From positions 137,357-201,356 of the forward strand of contig CAKZUB010000010.1 in the NCBI GenBank assembly GCA_937921505.1: 64,000 bases of DNA. Reading direction: 5' to 3'. The notes beneath the pieces are model-generated. The model searched no databases and was not told the DNA's origin. It was given only the letters and a program-made list of their open reading frames with translations. Origin of the DNA: an uncultured Clostridia bacterium. GTDB taxonomy: Bacteria; Bacillota; Clostridia; Lachnospirales; Cellulosilyticaceae. Of this stretch, positions 17,230 to 26,595 are shown piece after piece (position 1 is the first letter of the stretch; each line of letters begins with the position of its first letter). The position numbers and the translations under genes are program-made.

Positions 17230-17493
17230 ATGGATAATAAAAATGATATAGTAGACAAATACCAAGATAAAATGGAAGATTTTACTCACAAAGTAAAATC
17301 TAACGCAGAAGTTTTAGGAGCTAAGACGCTAAGTCAAGTGGAAGATCTTGGCCATAAAGCTATTGCAGGAAGTGAAAATATCAGCAGCAGAGCTGCAGAA
17401 GGCATTCATAACCTTAAACAAAGTGCTGAGAGATTAGCAGATAGAACGATAGATGGCGTTCAGAATTTACAAGATAAAATGAAACGCAAATAG
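17230..17493 (+). CDS. small hydrophilic amphipathic-helix protein
   Basis: An 87-residue protein rich in Lys, Asp, Glu, Gln and Ala, predicted to be one long amphipathic helix (KVKSNAEVLGAKTLSQVEDL, then NLKQSAERLADRTIDGVQNL in 11-residue-like periods). ATG 17230 follows AAAGAGGTG; the longer frame runs into the repeat pair and is rejected. It resembles YtxH/CsbD/LEA-like stress proteins only in composition. Function unknown. A strong bidirectional hairpin follows. Confidence 0.7.
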   Translation: MDNKNDIVDKYQDKMEDFTHKVKSNAEVLGAKTLSQVEDLGHKAIAGSENISSRAAEGIHNLKQSAERLADRTIDGVQNLQDKMKRK

Positions 17494-17585
17494 TAGATAG
17501 GTACAATAGGCAAAAATATATGAAAAAGAAGAATTAAATAACAAGAATTAAGTAACAAGAATTGAATAACAAGGAAAGAAAACAT

Positions 17586-17645
17586 AAAGCTATAATCAAA
17601 GAGTCAGCTAGCTGTAACGACCTCTTTGATTATAGCTTTATTATT
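17586..17645. terminator. bidirectional terminator before argC
   Basis: An 18-bp perfect stem (AAAGCTATAATCAAAGAG / CTCTTTGATTATAGCTTT) with an 18-base loop, T-rich on both exits. It serves the 17230 gene and the convergent argC. Confidence 0.85.
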
Positions 17646-17647
17646 TT

Positions 17648-18616
17648 TTATAAACTCATAGTTTCATCTAAACCAAGCATAATATTCATATTTTGAACAG
17701 CAGCTCCAGAAGCACCTTTGCCTAAATTATCAAGACGAGTCATAATCATAACCTGATCATTATTACCAAACACAAATATTTCAGCTCTATTTGTATCATT
17801 ACAAGCCATGGGGTTAAAGAAAGGTTCGTCATTACATAAAGTAGGGTTAAAGTCCATTACTTTAACAAAGTTTTGATCAGCATAATAATGGGCTAGATAG
17901 GCATGTATATCTAGAGGTGTTACAGTCTTACCTAATAATCTCGTATGAAATTGAAGTGAAACTGCGAGACCTTTATAATAATCAGCAATAATGGGTGAAA
18001 AGATTGGGTCATATTCAAGGCCTGTTTTTTGTTTCATTTCAGGAATATGCTTGTGAGTTAGTCCGAGTCCATAGTGACGAGGACTTTTGTGATAAGGATA
18101 TAAAGTATCACGGTCTTCGTGGTTATATTCAGCAATCATAGGTTTGCCGGCACCGCTATAGCCTGATATACCATGACAGGTAACAGGATAATCTGTAGGA
18201 ATAATACCACACTTAACTAAAGGATAAACTGGTAATATAAAAGCACTTGCATAGCAGCCAGGTACAGATGTGCGGTTTGAACAGGCTATTTGCTCTCTAG
18301 CTTCTGTACTAAGCTCTGGAATACCATAAGTCCAATCGGGATGTGTGCGATGAGCAGTGCTTGCATCAATTATTTTAGTGTGAACATTAGTAGGGTCAAT
18401 CATAGAAACAGCTTCACGAGAAGCATCATCAGGCAAACATAAAAAGACAATATCAGCAGAGTTAATCATTTCTTTGCGTGCTGCATAGTCCTTACGGTTA
18501 GCTTCATCAATAGTAAAGATATTAACGTAGGGGTGACTCACTAATCTTTCATTTATTTTAAGACCGGTAGTGCCAGCTTGACCATCTACATAAACATTGA
18601 ATTGTTTAGTTATCAT
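17648..18616 (-). CDS. argC: N-acetyl-gamma-glutamyl-phosphate reductase
   Basis: NADPH-dependent reductase of arginine synthesis, converting N-acetylglutamyl phosphate to the semialdehyde. It is the short form (322 residues): nucleotide-binding start VDGQAGTTGLKI, catalytic Cys121 in SVPGCYASA, and the later HKHIPEM segment with its active-site His. AAGGAG precedes the ATG. It stands alone, with no argJ, argB or argD nearby. fruK lies immediately upstream on the same strand, with a repeat copy between them. Confidence 0.92.
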   Translation of the reverse strand: MITKQFNVYVDGQAGTTGLKINERLVSHPYVNIFTIDEANRKDYAARKEMINSADIVFLCLPDDASREAVSMIDPTNVHTKIIDASTAHRTHPDWTYGIPELSTEAREQIACSNRTSVPGCYASAFILPVYPLVKCGIIPTDYPVTCHGISGYSGAGKPMIAEYNHEDRDTLYPYHKSPRHYGLGLTHKHIPEMKQKTGLEYDPIFSPIIADYYKGLAVSLQFHTRLLGKTVTPLDIHAYLAHYYADQNFVKVMDFNPTLCNDEPFFNPMACNDTNRAEIFVFGNNDQVMIMTRLDNLGKGASGAAVQNMNIMLGLDETMSL

Positions 18617-18709
18617 AGAATGAACTCCTTTGAATAAAAATTAATAATATATTATAATTATACATTTTACCATTAAAATAGAATTAGTCAAGATGGGGAC
18701 AGTCAAGAT

Positions 18710-18725
18710 GGGGACGGTTCTCCAA
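18710..18725 (+). repeat. 16-mer repeat (copy 3)
   Basis: GGGGACGGTTCTCCAA followed by ACTTGGGGT, as in copy 1. It lies nine bases beyond the fruK stop, read from the other strand. A partial copy GGGGACAGTC sits at 18695-18704. Confidence 0.95.
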
Positions 18726-18734
18726 ACTTGGGGT

Positions 18735-19646
18735 CTATGAACGCATCAGTAGTTCGTCGATGCTATCTTTAGTAGCAAGCCAAGGTGAAAAAGCAGTTGC
18801 GCTGCCAGCAGCTACACCAAATCTAAGAGCTTGTTTTAAATCTTTTGTTTTCAAATAACCAGCAATAAATCCTGCTATCATAGAGTCACCAGACCCTACG
18901 GCATTAACAACAGTCCCCTTTAAGACAGGTGCATTAATGATATCACCATTAGAAGTAAGTAAAATAGCACCATTTTCGCCCAAAGAAATAAGAACATTTT
19001 GTGCACCCATTTCTTGCAGTTTTTTTCCGTAAATAACAATATCATCTTCATTTTTTAGTTCAACACCAAAAGTTTCAGCGAGTTCAAAACGGTTAGGTTT
19101 AATAAGAAAAGGTTTATATTTAAGAGCAGCTAAAAGAAGGTCTTTAGTAGCATCAACTATTAAATTTATTTTTTTATCTGATAAATTTTTTGTGATTTTC
19201 TTATAAATATCATCCGGTACACCACAAGGAATACTCCCTGCAAGTACTAGAAAATCATCATCTTGTAAAGGTTCAAGTTTTTCATTAAGTTCGCGAAGAT
19301 CTTGAGGTGTAATTTTTGGGCCTATTCCATTGATGTCAGTCTCATGGGTAGTGCTTTTTTCAGCAAGTTTTACATTAATTCTAGAATTACCGCTATCTAG
19401 TGTAATAAAATCACTTACTACACCATATTGACGGACTAAACGTTCTATTTCATGGCCAGTAAAACCAGCAATAAAACCTAAGGCTTTATTTGGGATGTTA
19501 AGATTATTTAGCACGACGGAAACATTAATACCCTTGCCACCTGGATATACTTCTTCTTTAGTACTTCTATTCATTGTATTTAAATTAACATTATCAAGAT
19601 GCATAATATAATCTAAAGATGGATTAATTGTAACTGTATAAATCAT
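18735..19646 (-). CDS. fruK: 1-phosphofructokinase-like PfkB kinase
   Basis: Cytoplasmic sugar-phosphate kinase of the FruK/LacC branch of the PfkB family. Signatures: TVTINPSLDYIMHL, EVYPGGKGINVSVVLNNL, and the C-terminal GTVVNAVGSGDSMIAGF with the catalytic Asp. The start is ATG at 19646, eight bases after GGGAGGT; a slightly longer frame includes the ribosome site. 303 residues is typical. No fructose PTS or DeoR regulator is adjacent, so tagatose-6-phosphate kinase or another sugar-phosphate kinase remains possible. Confidence 0.82.
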   Translation of the reverse strand: MIYTVTINPSLDYIMHLDNVNLNTMNRSTKEEVYPGGKGINVSVVLNNLNIPNKALGFIAGFTGHEIERLVRQYGVVSDFITLDSGNSRINVKLAEKSTTHETDINGIGPKITPQDLRELNEKLEPLQDDDFLVLAGSIPCGVPDDIYKKITKNLSDKKINLIVDATKDLLLAALKYKPFLIKPNRFELAETFGVELKNEDDIVIYGKKLQEMGAQNVLISLGENGAILLTSNGDIINAPVLKGTVVNAVGSGDSMIAGFIAGYLKTKDLKQALRFGVAAGSATAFSPWLATKDSIDELLMRS

Positions 19647-19770
19647 TTTTTTACCTCCCAATACACATTTAATATCTGATTATAATTCCCATTATATAAA
19701 ATAATATAGACTTATGCAAAATAAAAAAGTTTTAAATGAAGTTTTTTTGCGTTATACTTGAATATAGATA

Positions 19771-19834
19771 TTGACTTTTATAGAAAATAATAATAAAATT
19801 GATACTGGAAACGGTACCGAAAAGGGTACCGATA
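19771..19834 (+). promoter_or_regulatory. malQ1-glgP promoter with LacI-type operator
   Basis: TTGACT (19771-19776), 17-base spacer, TAAAAT (19794-19799), then the operator GGAAACGGTACC (19807-19818) and a second half-site GGGTACC (19824-19830). The same arrangement recurs at 24044 and 27633. Confidence 0.85.
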
Positions 19835-19865
19835 TAAAAAATGAATCATGAAGAGGGTGGTTTTG

Positions 19866-21359
19866 ATGAGTAGAGCGAGTGGCATATTGATGCATATTTC
19901 TTCTTTGCCAGAAGACTATGGCATAGGAACATTTGGGGAGCAAGCTTATAGGTTTGCAGATTTTCTTAAAGCATCGGGGCAAAGTTATTGGCAAATGCTT
20001 CCGCTTGGGCATACAGGTTATGGTGATTCACCCTATCAAGCTTTTTCAGCTTATGCAGGCAATCCTTATTTTATAGATTTTAAGATATTAGAAAAAGAAG
20101 GGCTTCTTAAAGAGGAAGATTTTATAAATGTGGATTTTGGGGAAGATGAAAGTGCAGTAGATTATGGTAAATTGTTTGAAAATAGATTTAATATCCTTCA
20201 GATAGCTTATCAGAATGGTAAAGATAAATTAAGGCAAGAAATAGACAAGTTTAAAGAAGAAAATAAGTTATGGCTGGAAGACTATGCCATGTATATGGCA
20301 ATCAAAAATAAAATGAACTTAGTAAGCTGGCAAGAGTGGGACGAGGCTATTAAGCTAAGAGAGCAAGCAGCACTAGAAGCCTATAAAGTAGAATTAGACG
20401 AAGAGATCAATTATTGGATTTTTGTACAATATCAATTTTTCAAACAATGGAAAGCCTTAAAAGCCTATGTTAATGATTTTGGTATAAAAATAATAGGGGA
20501 TATCCCTATTTATGTAGCGATAGATAGTGCAGACACATGGGCTAATTCAGAATTATTTAAGTTAGATGAACATAAAGATCCAACTGTTGTAGCAGGATGT
20601 CCGCCAGATGCTTTTTCAGATACAGGTCAGCTATGGGGCAATCCGATTTATGATTGGAAATACTTAGAACAAACAGGGTTTATCTGGTGGATAGATAGGA
20701 TTAAAGAAAGCTTTAAACTTTACGATGTTGTAAGAATAGATCATTTTAGAGGGTTTGAAGCCTATTGGGAAATACCATTTGGAGATGAAACGGCAGAAAA
20801 TGGTACGTGGGTTAAGGGACCGGCTATGAAACTCTTTGATGCCATTCAAACTGAACTTGGAGAAGTTGATATTATTGCTGAGGATTTAGGGTATCTTACG
20901 CAAGAAGTGATAGATTTTAGAAATACAACGGGTTATCCGGGTATGAAAATACTACAGTTTGCTTTTGATACGAGAGAAGAAAGTGACTATTTACCACATA
21001 ATTATAACGAAAATTGTATAGTCTATACAGGAACACATGATAACGATACTGTAATGGGATGGATGCATACAACGGGCAATAAAAAAGATGTAAAGTATGC
21101 TAAAAAGTACCTGAAACTTGACCAAAGAGAAGGATATCATTGGGGATTTATAAGAGGTGCATGGAGCAGTGTAGGGAAAACGGCTATAGCGCCTATGCAA
21201 GATTTTTTAGAACTAGGCAACGCGACGCGCATGAATTTACCTTCTACCCTAGGTATTAACTGGAAATGGAGAATGAAAAAAGAAGATTTAACAGAAAAGT
21301 TACACAAAAAAATATATGAACTAACGAAAACATATGGGAGGTTACAAGAAAATGATTAA
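19866..21359 (+). CDS. malQ: 4-alpha-glucanotransferase (amylomaltase), copy 1
   Basis: GH77 disproportionating enzyme acting on maltodextrins in the cytoplasm. The N-terminus reads RASGILMHISSLPEDYGIG and LPLGHTGYGDSPYQAFSAYAGNP. The three acidic catalytic residues lie in VRIDHFRGFEAYW, IIAEDLGYL and YTGTHDNDT. ATG 19866 is preferred to 19848 because the GAGGGTGG ribosome site lies between them. It overlaps glgP by eight bases, forming a unit that converts maltodextrin to glucose 1-phosphate. A close paralogue lies at 28778. Confidence 0.95.
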   Translation: MSRASGILMHISSLPEDYGIGTFGEQAYRFADFLKASGQSYWQMLPLGHTGYGDSPYQAFSAYAGNPYFIDFKILEKEGLLKEEDFINVDFGEDESAVDYGKLFENRFNILQIAYQNGKDKLRQEIDKFKEENKLWLEDYAMYMAIKNKMNLVSWQEWDEAIKLREQAALEAYKVELDEEINYWIFVQYQFFKQWKALKAYVNDFGIKIIGDIPIYVAIDSADTWANSELFKLDEHKDPTVVAGCPPDAFSDTGQLWGNPIYDWKYLEQTGFIWWIDRIKESFKLYDVVRIDHFRGFEAYWEIPFGDETAENGTWVKGPAMKLFDAIQTELGEVDIIAEDLGYLTQEVIDFRNTTGYPGMKILQFAFDTREESDYLPHNYNENCIVYTGTHDNDTVMGWMHTTGNKKDVKYAKKYLKLDQREGYHWGFIRGAWSSVGKTAIAPMQDFLELGNATRMNLPSTLGINWKWRMKKEDLTEKLHKKIYELTKTYGRLQEND

Positions 21360-23712
21360 TAGAGAAGAACTAAAAAACAGTATGATGAAACACTTTAAGG
21401 TGAAGTATGGTAAGTCTTTTGGTGAAGCGAAGGATCATGAAATTTTTAATGCATTATCACTTGCGCTATTAGAACAAATAGTAGATGACTGGAATGATAC
21501 TAAAAACCTTTACAATCAAGGTAAAAAGGCATATTACTTATCAGCAGAATACCTTATGGGGCGTGCGCTAGGTAACAACCTTATCAGTATGGGTGCTTAT
21601 GATGAAGTTAAAGGGTTACTTGAAGAGTTAAATTTAAACCTTAACAAGATAGAAGAAATTGAAGAGGATGCAGGACTTGGTAATGGTGGTCTTGGACGCC
21701 TTGCAGCATGTTTTATGGATTCAGGAGCTACAATGAATTTACCGCTTCAAGGATATGGTATACGCTATTCAAATGGGCTCTTTAATCAAAAGATGGTAGA
21801 TGGTGCGCAAGTAGAAGAAATAGATACATGGCTTAAATACGGTGATCCATGGAGCATACGTCGTGAAGACGAGGCTGTAACAGTAGATTTTAAAGATTAT
21901 AGTGTAAAAGCAGTTCCTTATGATATGCCAATCATTAGCTACGGATCTAAAAATATTAATACACTTAGACTGTGGCAATGTGAGTCACTTATAAGCTTTG
22001 ATTTTAACCACTTTAACAATCAAGAATATGATAAAGCTGTTAAAGTAAAAAATAGAGCTGAGAATATTTCAAGAGTACTTTATCCTAATGACTCAAAAAC
22101 AGAAGGAAAACTTCTTAGACTGCGTCAACAATATTTTATGGTAAGTGCAAGTTTAAAAGATATTATTAGAACACATAAATTATTGCATGGCACAGACTTT
22201 AATAACTTTTCAAATTTACATGCTGTGCAGTTAAATGATACACATCCTGTACTTGCAATACCAGAATTTATAAGAATTTTAGTGGACGAAGAAAATGTAA
22301 GTTTTGATGAAGCGGTAGCTATTAGTAAATCAGTATTTGCCTATACAAACCACACTATTTTAGCAGAAGCATTAGAAAAGTGGGATATTAAACTTATTGA
22401 CAGGCTTTTCCCTAGAATTTTAACGATTATTAAAGAAATCGAAAAAGGGTTTTTAAGAGAACTAAAAGCTAAAAGATATACTACAGAACAGATCAATGAA
22501 TTTAAGATTATATACAACAAACAAGTGCGTATGGCTAATCTAGCTATCTATATTGGTTTTGCGGTTAACGGTGTAGCACAGCTGCATACAGATATTCTTA
22601 AAGAAACAGAGCTGCGTAATTGGTATGAGTTATATCCTAATAAATTCCAAAATAAAACCAATGGTATTACTCCAAGAAGATGGATGAAACTTTGTAACAA
22701 AGAACTTTCTGCATATATCACAGAACTTTTAGGAAATGAAGAGTGGGTAAATGATTTATCTAAGCTTAAAGAACTTGAAAAGTTTGCAGATGATGAAGGT
22801 GTGCTTAATAGAATTACAGAGATTAAAAAAATTAAAAAAGATCAACTTACTGCTTATATAAAAGAAGTAGAAGGCATAGAGATTGATCCAAATTCATTAT
22901 TTGATATTCAAATCAAACGCTTACATGAGTATAAACGTCAACTGCTTAATGCTTTTTATATTTTAGATTTATACTACAGATTAAAAGAAAATCCAAGTAT
23001 GGATATGCCAAAGGTAACCTTTATTTTCGGAGCAAAAGCATTTCCAGGCTATGTAAGAGCAAAAGCAATTGTTAAATATATAGGTCAAATAGCAAAACTT
23101 ATCAACAATGATAAAACTATTGGGGATAAGATAAAAGTAATCTTTGTAGAAAACTATAGAGTATCTTACGCTGAGAAGTTATTTCCGGCAGCAGAAATAT
23201 CTAAGCAAATTTCAACAGCAGGCAAAGAGGCATCTGGAACTGGGAATATGAAGTTTATGGTCAATGGGGCGCTTACATTTGGCACATACGATGGGGCTAA
23301 TGTAGAGATTGTAAGAGAAGGCAAAGAAGAAAACAACTTTATTTTTGGACTTCGTGTAGAAGATATCGATCAGATAAGTGATACCTATGATGCAAAAGAA
23401 TACTACAAACAAGATCCAGATCTTAAACGCGTTATCGATAGTCTTATAGATGAGACATTCGATGATGGAGATACAGGGGAATTTGAAGATTTATATAAAT
23501 CACTTCTTAAAGAAGGCGATACCTATTTCTTACTTGCGGACTTTAAAGCATTTAAAGAAAGTCAAGATAAAGTATTTGAAGCTTACAAAGATCAAAAAGC
23601 ATGGGCGAAAATGAGCCTTATGAATATTGCAAATTCAGGTATCTTCTCAAGTGACAGAACTATTATGCAGTATGCACAAGAAATCTGGGGCATTCAAAAA
23701 GCAACAAAATAA
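21352..23712 (+). CDS. glgP: glycogen/maltodextrin phosphorylase
   Basis: GT35 enzyme that releases glucose 1-phosphate from alpha-1,4-glucan. Visible landmarks are EEDAGLGNGGLGRLAACFMDS, LNDTHPVLAIPE, IKRLHEYKRQLLN, and EASGTGNMKF with the lysine that binds pyridoxal phosphate (about residue 633), followed by NGALTFGTYDGANVEI. ATG 21352 lies nine bases after GGGAGG. The 786 residues fit a bacterial phosphorylase. It is translationally coupled to malQ1. Repeats and a terminator follow. Confidence 0.94.
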   Translation: MINREELKNSMMKHFKVKYGKSFGEAKDHEIFNALSLALLEQIVDDWNDTKNLYNQGKKAYYLSAEYLMGRALGNNLISMGAYDEVKGLLEELNLNLNKIEEIEEDAGLGNGGLGRLAACFMDSGATMNLPLQGYGIRYSNGLFNQKMVDGAQVEEIDTWLKYGDPWSIRREDEAVTVDFKDYSVKAVPYDMPIISYGSKNINTLRLWQCESLISFDFNHFNNQEYDKAVKVKNRAENISRVLYPNDSKTEGKLLRLRQQYFMVSASLKDIIRTHKLLHGTDFNNFSNLHAVQLNDTHPVLAIPEFIRILVDEENVSFDEAVAISKSVFAYTNHTILAEALEKWDIKLIDRLFPRILTIIKEIEKGFLRELKAKRYTTEQINEFKIIYNKQVRMANLAIYIGFAVNGVAQLHTDILKETELRNWYELYPNKFQNKTNGITPRRWMKLCNKELSAYITELLGNEEWVNDLSKLKELEKFADDEGVLNRITEIKKIKKDQLTAYIKEVEGIEIDPNSLFDIQIKRLHEYKRQLLNAFYILDLYYRLKENPSMDMPKVTFIFGAKAFPGYVRAKAIVKYIGQIAKLINNDKTIGDKIKVIFVENYRVSYAEKLFPAAEISKQISTAGKEASGTGNMKFMVNGALTFGTYDGANVEIVREGKEENNFIFGLRVEDIDQISDTYDAKEYYKQDPDLKRVIDSLIDETFDDGDTGEFEDLYKSLLKEGDTYFLLADFKAFKESQDKVFEAYKDQKAWAKMSLMNIANSGIFSSDRTIMQYAQEIWGIQKATK

Positions 23713-23729
23713 ATTAAGGACAGCTAATT

Positions 23730-23879
23730 GGGGACGGTTCTCCAATCCGGGTGGTAGAAGTTAAATAAGGGGACTAAATAAGGGGACGGTTCTCCAATCT
23801 GGGTGGTGGAAGTTAAATAGGGGGGCAGTTATCCAATATGTGGGGAGCACATCATAGGGATTATTGGAGAACCGCCCCC
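23730..23879. repeat. cluster of 16-mer repeats (copies 4-6 and a degenerate copy)
   Basis: Plus-strand copies at 23730-23745 and 23782-23797 lie in a duplicated unit of 52 bases (ATCYGGGTGGTRGAAGTTAA follows both). A degenerate copy GGGGGCAGTTATCCAA sits at 23821-23836 and an inverted copy TTGGAGAACCGCCCC at 23864-23878. The cluster begins 17 bases after the glgP stop. Confidence 0.9.
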
Positions 23880-23924
23880 AAAATTTGCCTCCATGCCTCC
23901 ATGTCTCCAAAAGTTACTGAGTAT

Positions 23925-23956
23925 AAGGTTGAAAGAAAAATTCTTTCAACCTTTTT
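23925..23956 (+). terminator. terminator of malQ1-glgP
   Basis: AAGGTTGAAAGAA pairs perfectly with TTCTTTCAACCTT around an AAA loop, followed by a T-run. Confidence 0.9.
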
Positions 23957-23959
23957 ATT

Positions 23960-24000
23960 TGTGGCAATATCACAAGCAAAGCTTGAGATATGCAATGGGT
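23960..24000 (+). repeat. mal intergenic element, copy A
   Basis: Begins TGTGGCAATATCACAAGCAA and ends TGCAATGG. A copy of about four-fifths identity by eye lies at 27441-27480. Both sit between a mal-operon end and the next LacI-operator promoter. Confidence 0.7.
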
Positions 24001-24043
24001 ATAAAAAATGAATAAAAAATTCCTTTAAACAGTAAAAATATAG

Positions 24044-24116
24044 TTGACTTTTTAGTGCAATTAGATTAAAATAAAATTGGAAACGTTACCGATAAGGTTA
24101 CCGGTAAAGGTACCAA
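24044..24116 (+). promoter_or_regulatory. binding-protein operon promoter with double LacI operator
   Basis: TTGACT (24044-24049), 17-base spacer, TAAAAT (24067-24072), operator GGAAACGTTACC (24079-24090), then a second site GGTTACCGGTAAAGGTACC (24096-24114). This is the richest operator of the three in the window. Confidence 0.88.
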
Positions 24117-24287
24117 TCAAATATTAGACATATTAGCTAAAAATGATTTTATCATACTCATAAAGCTAAATGGCATTACATAAGGCAGTAAATGCATGAA
24201 ATATTAATTTGGTAAGGAATAAAAGCTTGGGCCAAATTTAATATATAAGTTTATTAAAGAGAAATAAAATAGAGGAGGTTATATAAG

Positions 24288-25655
24288 ATGAAACTCAATA
24301 AGGCGATTAAAGGTGTAGTAACAGCAACACTAGCAACTTCAATGGTACTAAGCATGGCAGGATGTGCGGGGCAAAAAGATGCAGGTGGGTCAGGGGCAGC
24401 AGCTGCTGGTAATAAAGAGGTAAAAAAAGAAGAAGCTCAAGCGACAGTAAATGAACCAGTAACAGTAGATATATTTCAATTTAAAGTAGAAATTGCAGAA
24501 GAATTACAAAAAGCAATTGATCTTTATACAACAAATAATCCAAATGTTACTATTAACTTAACAACAGTTGGTGGCGGAGATGACTACGGCGCTGCACTTA
24601 AAGCAAAATTCCAATCAGGGCAAGAGCCAACTATTTATAATGTAGGTGGCCCACAAGATGTAAAAGACTGGATGGAAAAGTTAGAAGACCTAGGGGATCA
24701 ACCATGGGTTGGGACAGCAGGCGGTACACTTGGAGCTGTTACAGTAGATGGCAAACCATATGGTATGCCTCTTGCAGTAGAAGGTTACGGCGTTGTTTAT
24801 AATAAAGCTATCTTTGAAGCAGCTGGAGTTGATGCTTCAACAATTAAAGATACAGCTTCAATGGATGCAGCATTTGCAGTGATAGATGCAAAAATTAAAG
24901 CGGGTGAATTAAAAGAGAAATTCCCATTACTAGAAGCAGTAGTAGAATTACCTGGAAAAGAAACATGGGTAACAGGACTTCACGCATCAAATATATTTAT
25001 CAACCAAGAATTCCCAACAGGTGTTGATGCATTTAATGCAACAGAGATTAAGTTTGAAAACAATGCTGACTTTAAAGCATATATCGATCTTATGATAAAA
25101 TACTCACCAAATGCTGCAACGCCACAAAGACTTAATGCAGTAGATTATTCAACTCAAGTAGGTCAAGGTCTTGGAATAGAAAGAGTAGCAGCTATTCAAC
25201 AAGGCAACTGGGTATTTGGAGATGTAAATAATATTGATCCAGAATTAGCAGGTAATCTTGGATTCCTTCCGGTAGGTGGAGATTCAATACCTCTTGGTGT
25301 ACCAATGTACTGGGCAGTTAATAAAGGTAAACCAGATGCTGAAAAACAAGCAGCTAAAGATTTCTTAAATTGGCTATATACATCAGATGAAGGTAAAGAC
25401 ATTGTTGTAAATAAATTCTTCTTTATACCTCCATTTACAGGATATGATAACTACCCAGCAAAAGATTCTCTAGGAAGAGACATTATGAGATTCCAAGCAG
25501 CAGGCAAAACAACTTCATGGGTATTCATGGGTTATCCAACAGCTTGGGGTATGGATGTGCTAGGTGTAAATATTCAAATGTACTTAGCAGGAGAAATGGA
25601 ATGGGATAAAGTAATAGCTGAGTCACAAGCTAAATGGGCAGAAGCTAGAAAATAG
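24288..25655 (+). CDS. ABC-transporter substrate-binding lipoprotein (maltodextrin type)
   Basis: Extracytoplasmic family 1 sugar-binding protein. The signal peptide ends in the lipobox LSMAGC, so Cys would be lipidated. A short Gly/Ala/Lys linker leads to a MalE-like fold (VDIFQFKVEIAEELQKAI, YGMPLAVEGYGVVYNKAIF, VAAIQQGNWVF, GVPMYWAVNKG). AGGAGG precedes the ATG. It is followed by two permease genes, but no ATPase gene is present. Maltodextrin as substrate is inferred from malQ, glgP and the shared operator. Confidence 0.9.
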   Translation: MKLNKAIKGVVTATLATSMVLSMAGCAGQKDAGGSGAAAAGNKEVKKEEAQATVNEPVTVDIFQFKVEIAEELQKAIDLYTTNNPNVTINLTTVGGGDDYGAALKAKFQSGQEPTIYNVGGPQDVKDWMEKLEDLGDQPWVGTAGGTLGAVTVDGKPYGMPLAVEGYGVVYNKAIFEAAGVDASTIKDTASMDAAFAVIDAKIKAGELKEKFPLLEAVVELPGKETWVTGLHASNIFINQEFPTGVDAFNATEIKFENNADFKAYIDLMIKYSPNAATPQRLNAVDYSTQVGQGLGIERVAAIQQGNWVFGDVNNIDPELAGNLGFLPVGGDSIPLGVPMYWAVNKGKPDAEKQAAKDFLNWLYTSDEGKDIVVNKFFFIPPFTGYDNYPAKDSLGRDIMRFQAAGKTTSWVFMGYPTAWGMDVLGVNIQMYLAGEMEWDKVIAESQAKWAEARK

Positions 25656-25677
25656 ACAAAATAAATGATATTATTAA

Positions 25678-25705
25678 AAGTGCATAGAGACATCTCTATG
25701 CACTT
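25678..25705 (+). promoter_or_regulatory. intercistronic hairpin between binding-protein and permease genes
   Basis: AAGTGCATAGAGA and TCTCTATGCACTT form a perfect 13-bp stem with a two-base loop and no T-run after it. Such hairpins commonly protect binding-protein mRNA from 3' decay, giving more binding protein than permease. Confidence 0.7.
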
Positions 25706-25728
25706 ATTAAACTAAAGGTGGTGGGAAT

Positions 25729-26595
25729 ATGCAAAAGGTTTCAAAATTATGGTTCTGGATATTTGTAGGGCCTATATTATTTGCTTTTACAGTTGTGTTA
25801 GTAATACCTACTCTCATGGGAATCGTTTACTCATTTACTTCTTGGAATGGGATAGCGAGTAAAATTGAATTTATAGGGTTTGAAAACTACATAAAAGTAT
25901 TTAAGGACATAGAATTTTTTGCAACTTTTTGGTTCACTGCCAGATTTGCAGTAGTTTCTATTTTGAGTATCAACTTGGTAGGCTTTTTACTAGCGCTTCT
26001 TGTAACTTCAGGATTAAAAGGAAGCAACTTTTTAAGAGGGGCATTTTTTATACCTAATCTCATAGGAGGATTAGTACTAGGTTTTATATGGCAATTTATA
26101 TTTACAAAGGGATTTGATGCAATAGGAGCAAAGTTTGGCATAGAATTTCTAAGAGGATGGCTCTCAACAGCTACAACAGGCTTCTGGGGTCTTGTAATTC
26201 TTATGACATGGCAAATGGCAGGATATATGATGGTTATTTATATATCAGGTATACAAAATATTCCTGATAGTGTTTTAGAGGCAGCCGCTATAGATGGAGC
26301 ATCCAATTGGCAGGTATTAAAGGATATTACTATACCACTTGTAGCACCAGCATTTACAGTAGGGGTTTTCTTAACTTTATCAAATTCTTTCAAATTGTAT
26401 GACCAGAACTTATCACTTACAGGTGGAGGGCCTGGGAATTCAACCCAAATGGTAGCCATGAATATTTATAATACAGCTTTTAAATTTAATACGTTTGGAC
26501 TTGCTCAGTCTAAGGCAGTTATCTTTTTGATTGTACTCGCGACGGTTGCATTAACACAAATGTACTTTAGTAAAAAGAGGGAGGTAGAAATGTAA
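25729..26595 (+). CDS. ABC sugar permease (MalF/UgpA type)
   Basis: Inner-membrane permease of 288 residues with six hydrophobic segments. The cytoplasmic EAA loop reads EAAAIDGASNWQVLKDITIPL and contacts the ATPase. It starts after AGGTGGTGGG, and its TAA overlaps the ATG of the second permease by one base. It forms the heteromeric channel with the next gene. Confidence 0.92.
   Translation: MQKVSKLWFWIFVGPILFAFTVVLVIPTLMGIVYSFTSWNGIASKIEFIGFENYIKVFKDIEFFATFWFTARFAVVSILSINLVGFLLALLVTSGLKGSNFLRGAFFIPNLIGGLVLGFIWQFIFTKGFDAIGAKFGIEFLRGWLSTATTGFWGLVILMTWQMAGYMMVIYISGIQNIPDSVLEAAAIDGASNWQVLKDITIPLVAPAFTVGVFLTLSNSFKLYDQNLSLTGGGPGNSTQMVAMNIYNTAFKFNTFGLAQSKAVIFLIVLATVALTQMYFSKKREVEM

Larger units (their letters stand above)
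23713..24287. other. 575-base intergenic region between glgP and the binding-protein gene
   Basis: In order: repeat cluster (23730-23879), terminator hairpin (23925-23956), a 40-base element shared with 27441-27480 (23960-24000), promoter and operator (24044-24113), and a leader of about 190 bases. No gene seen. Confidence 0.85.
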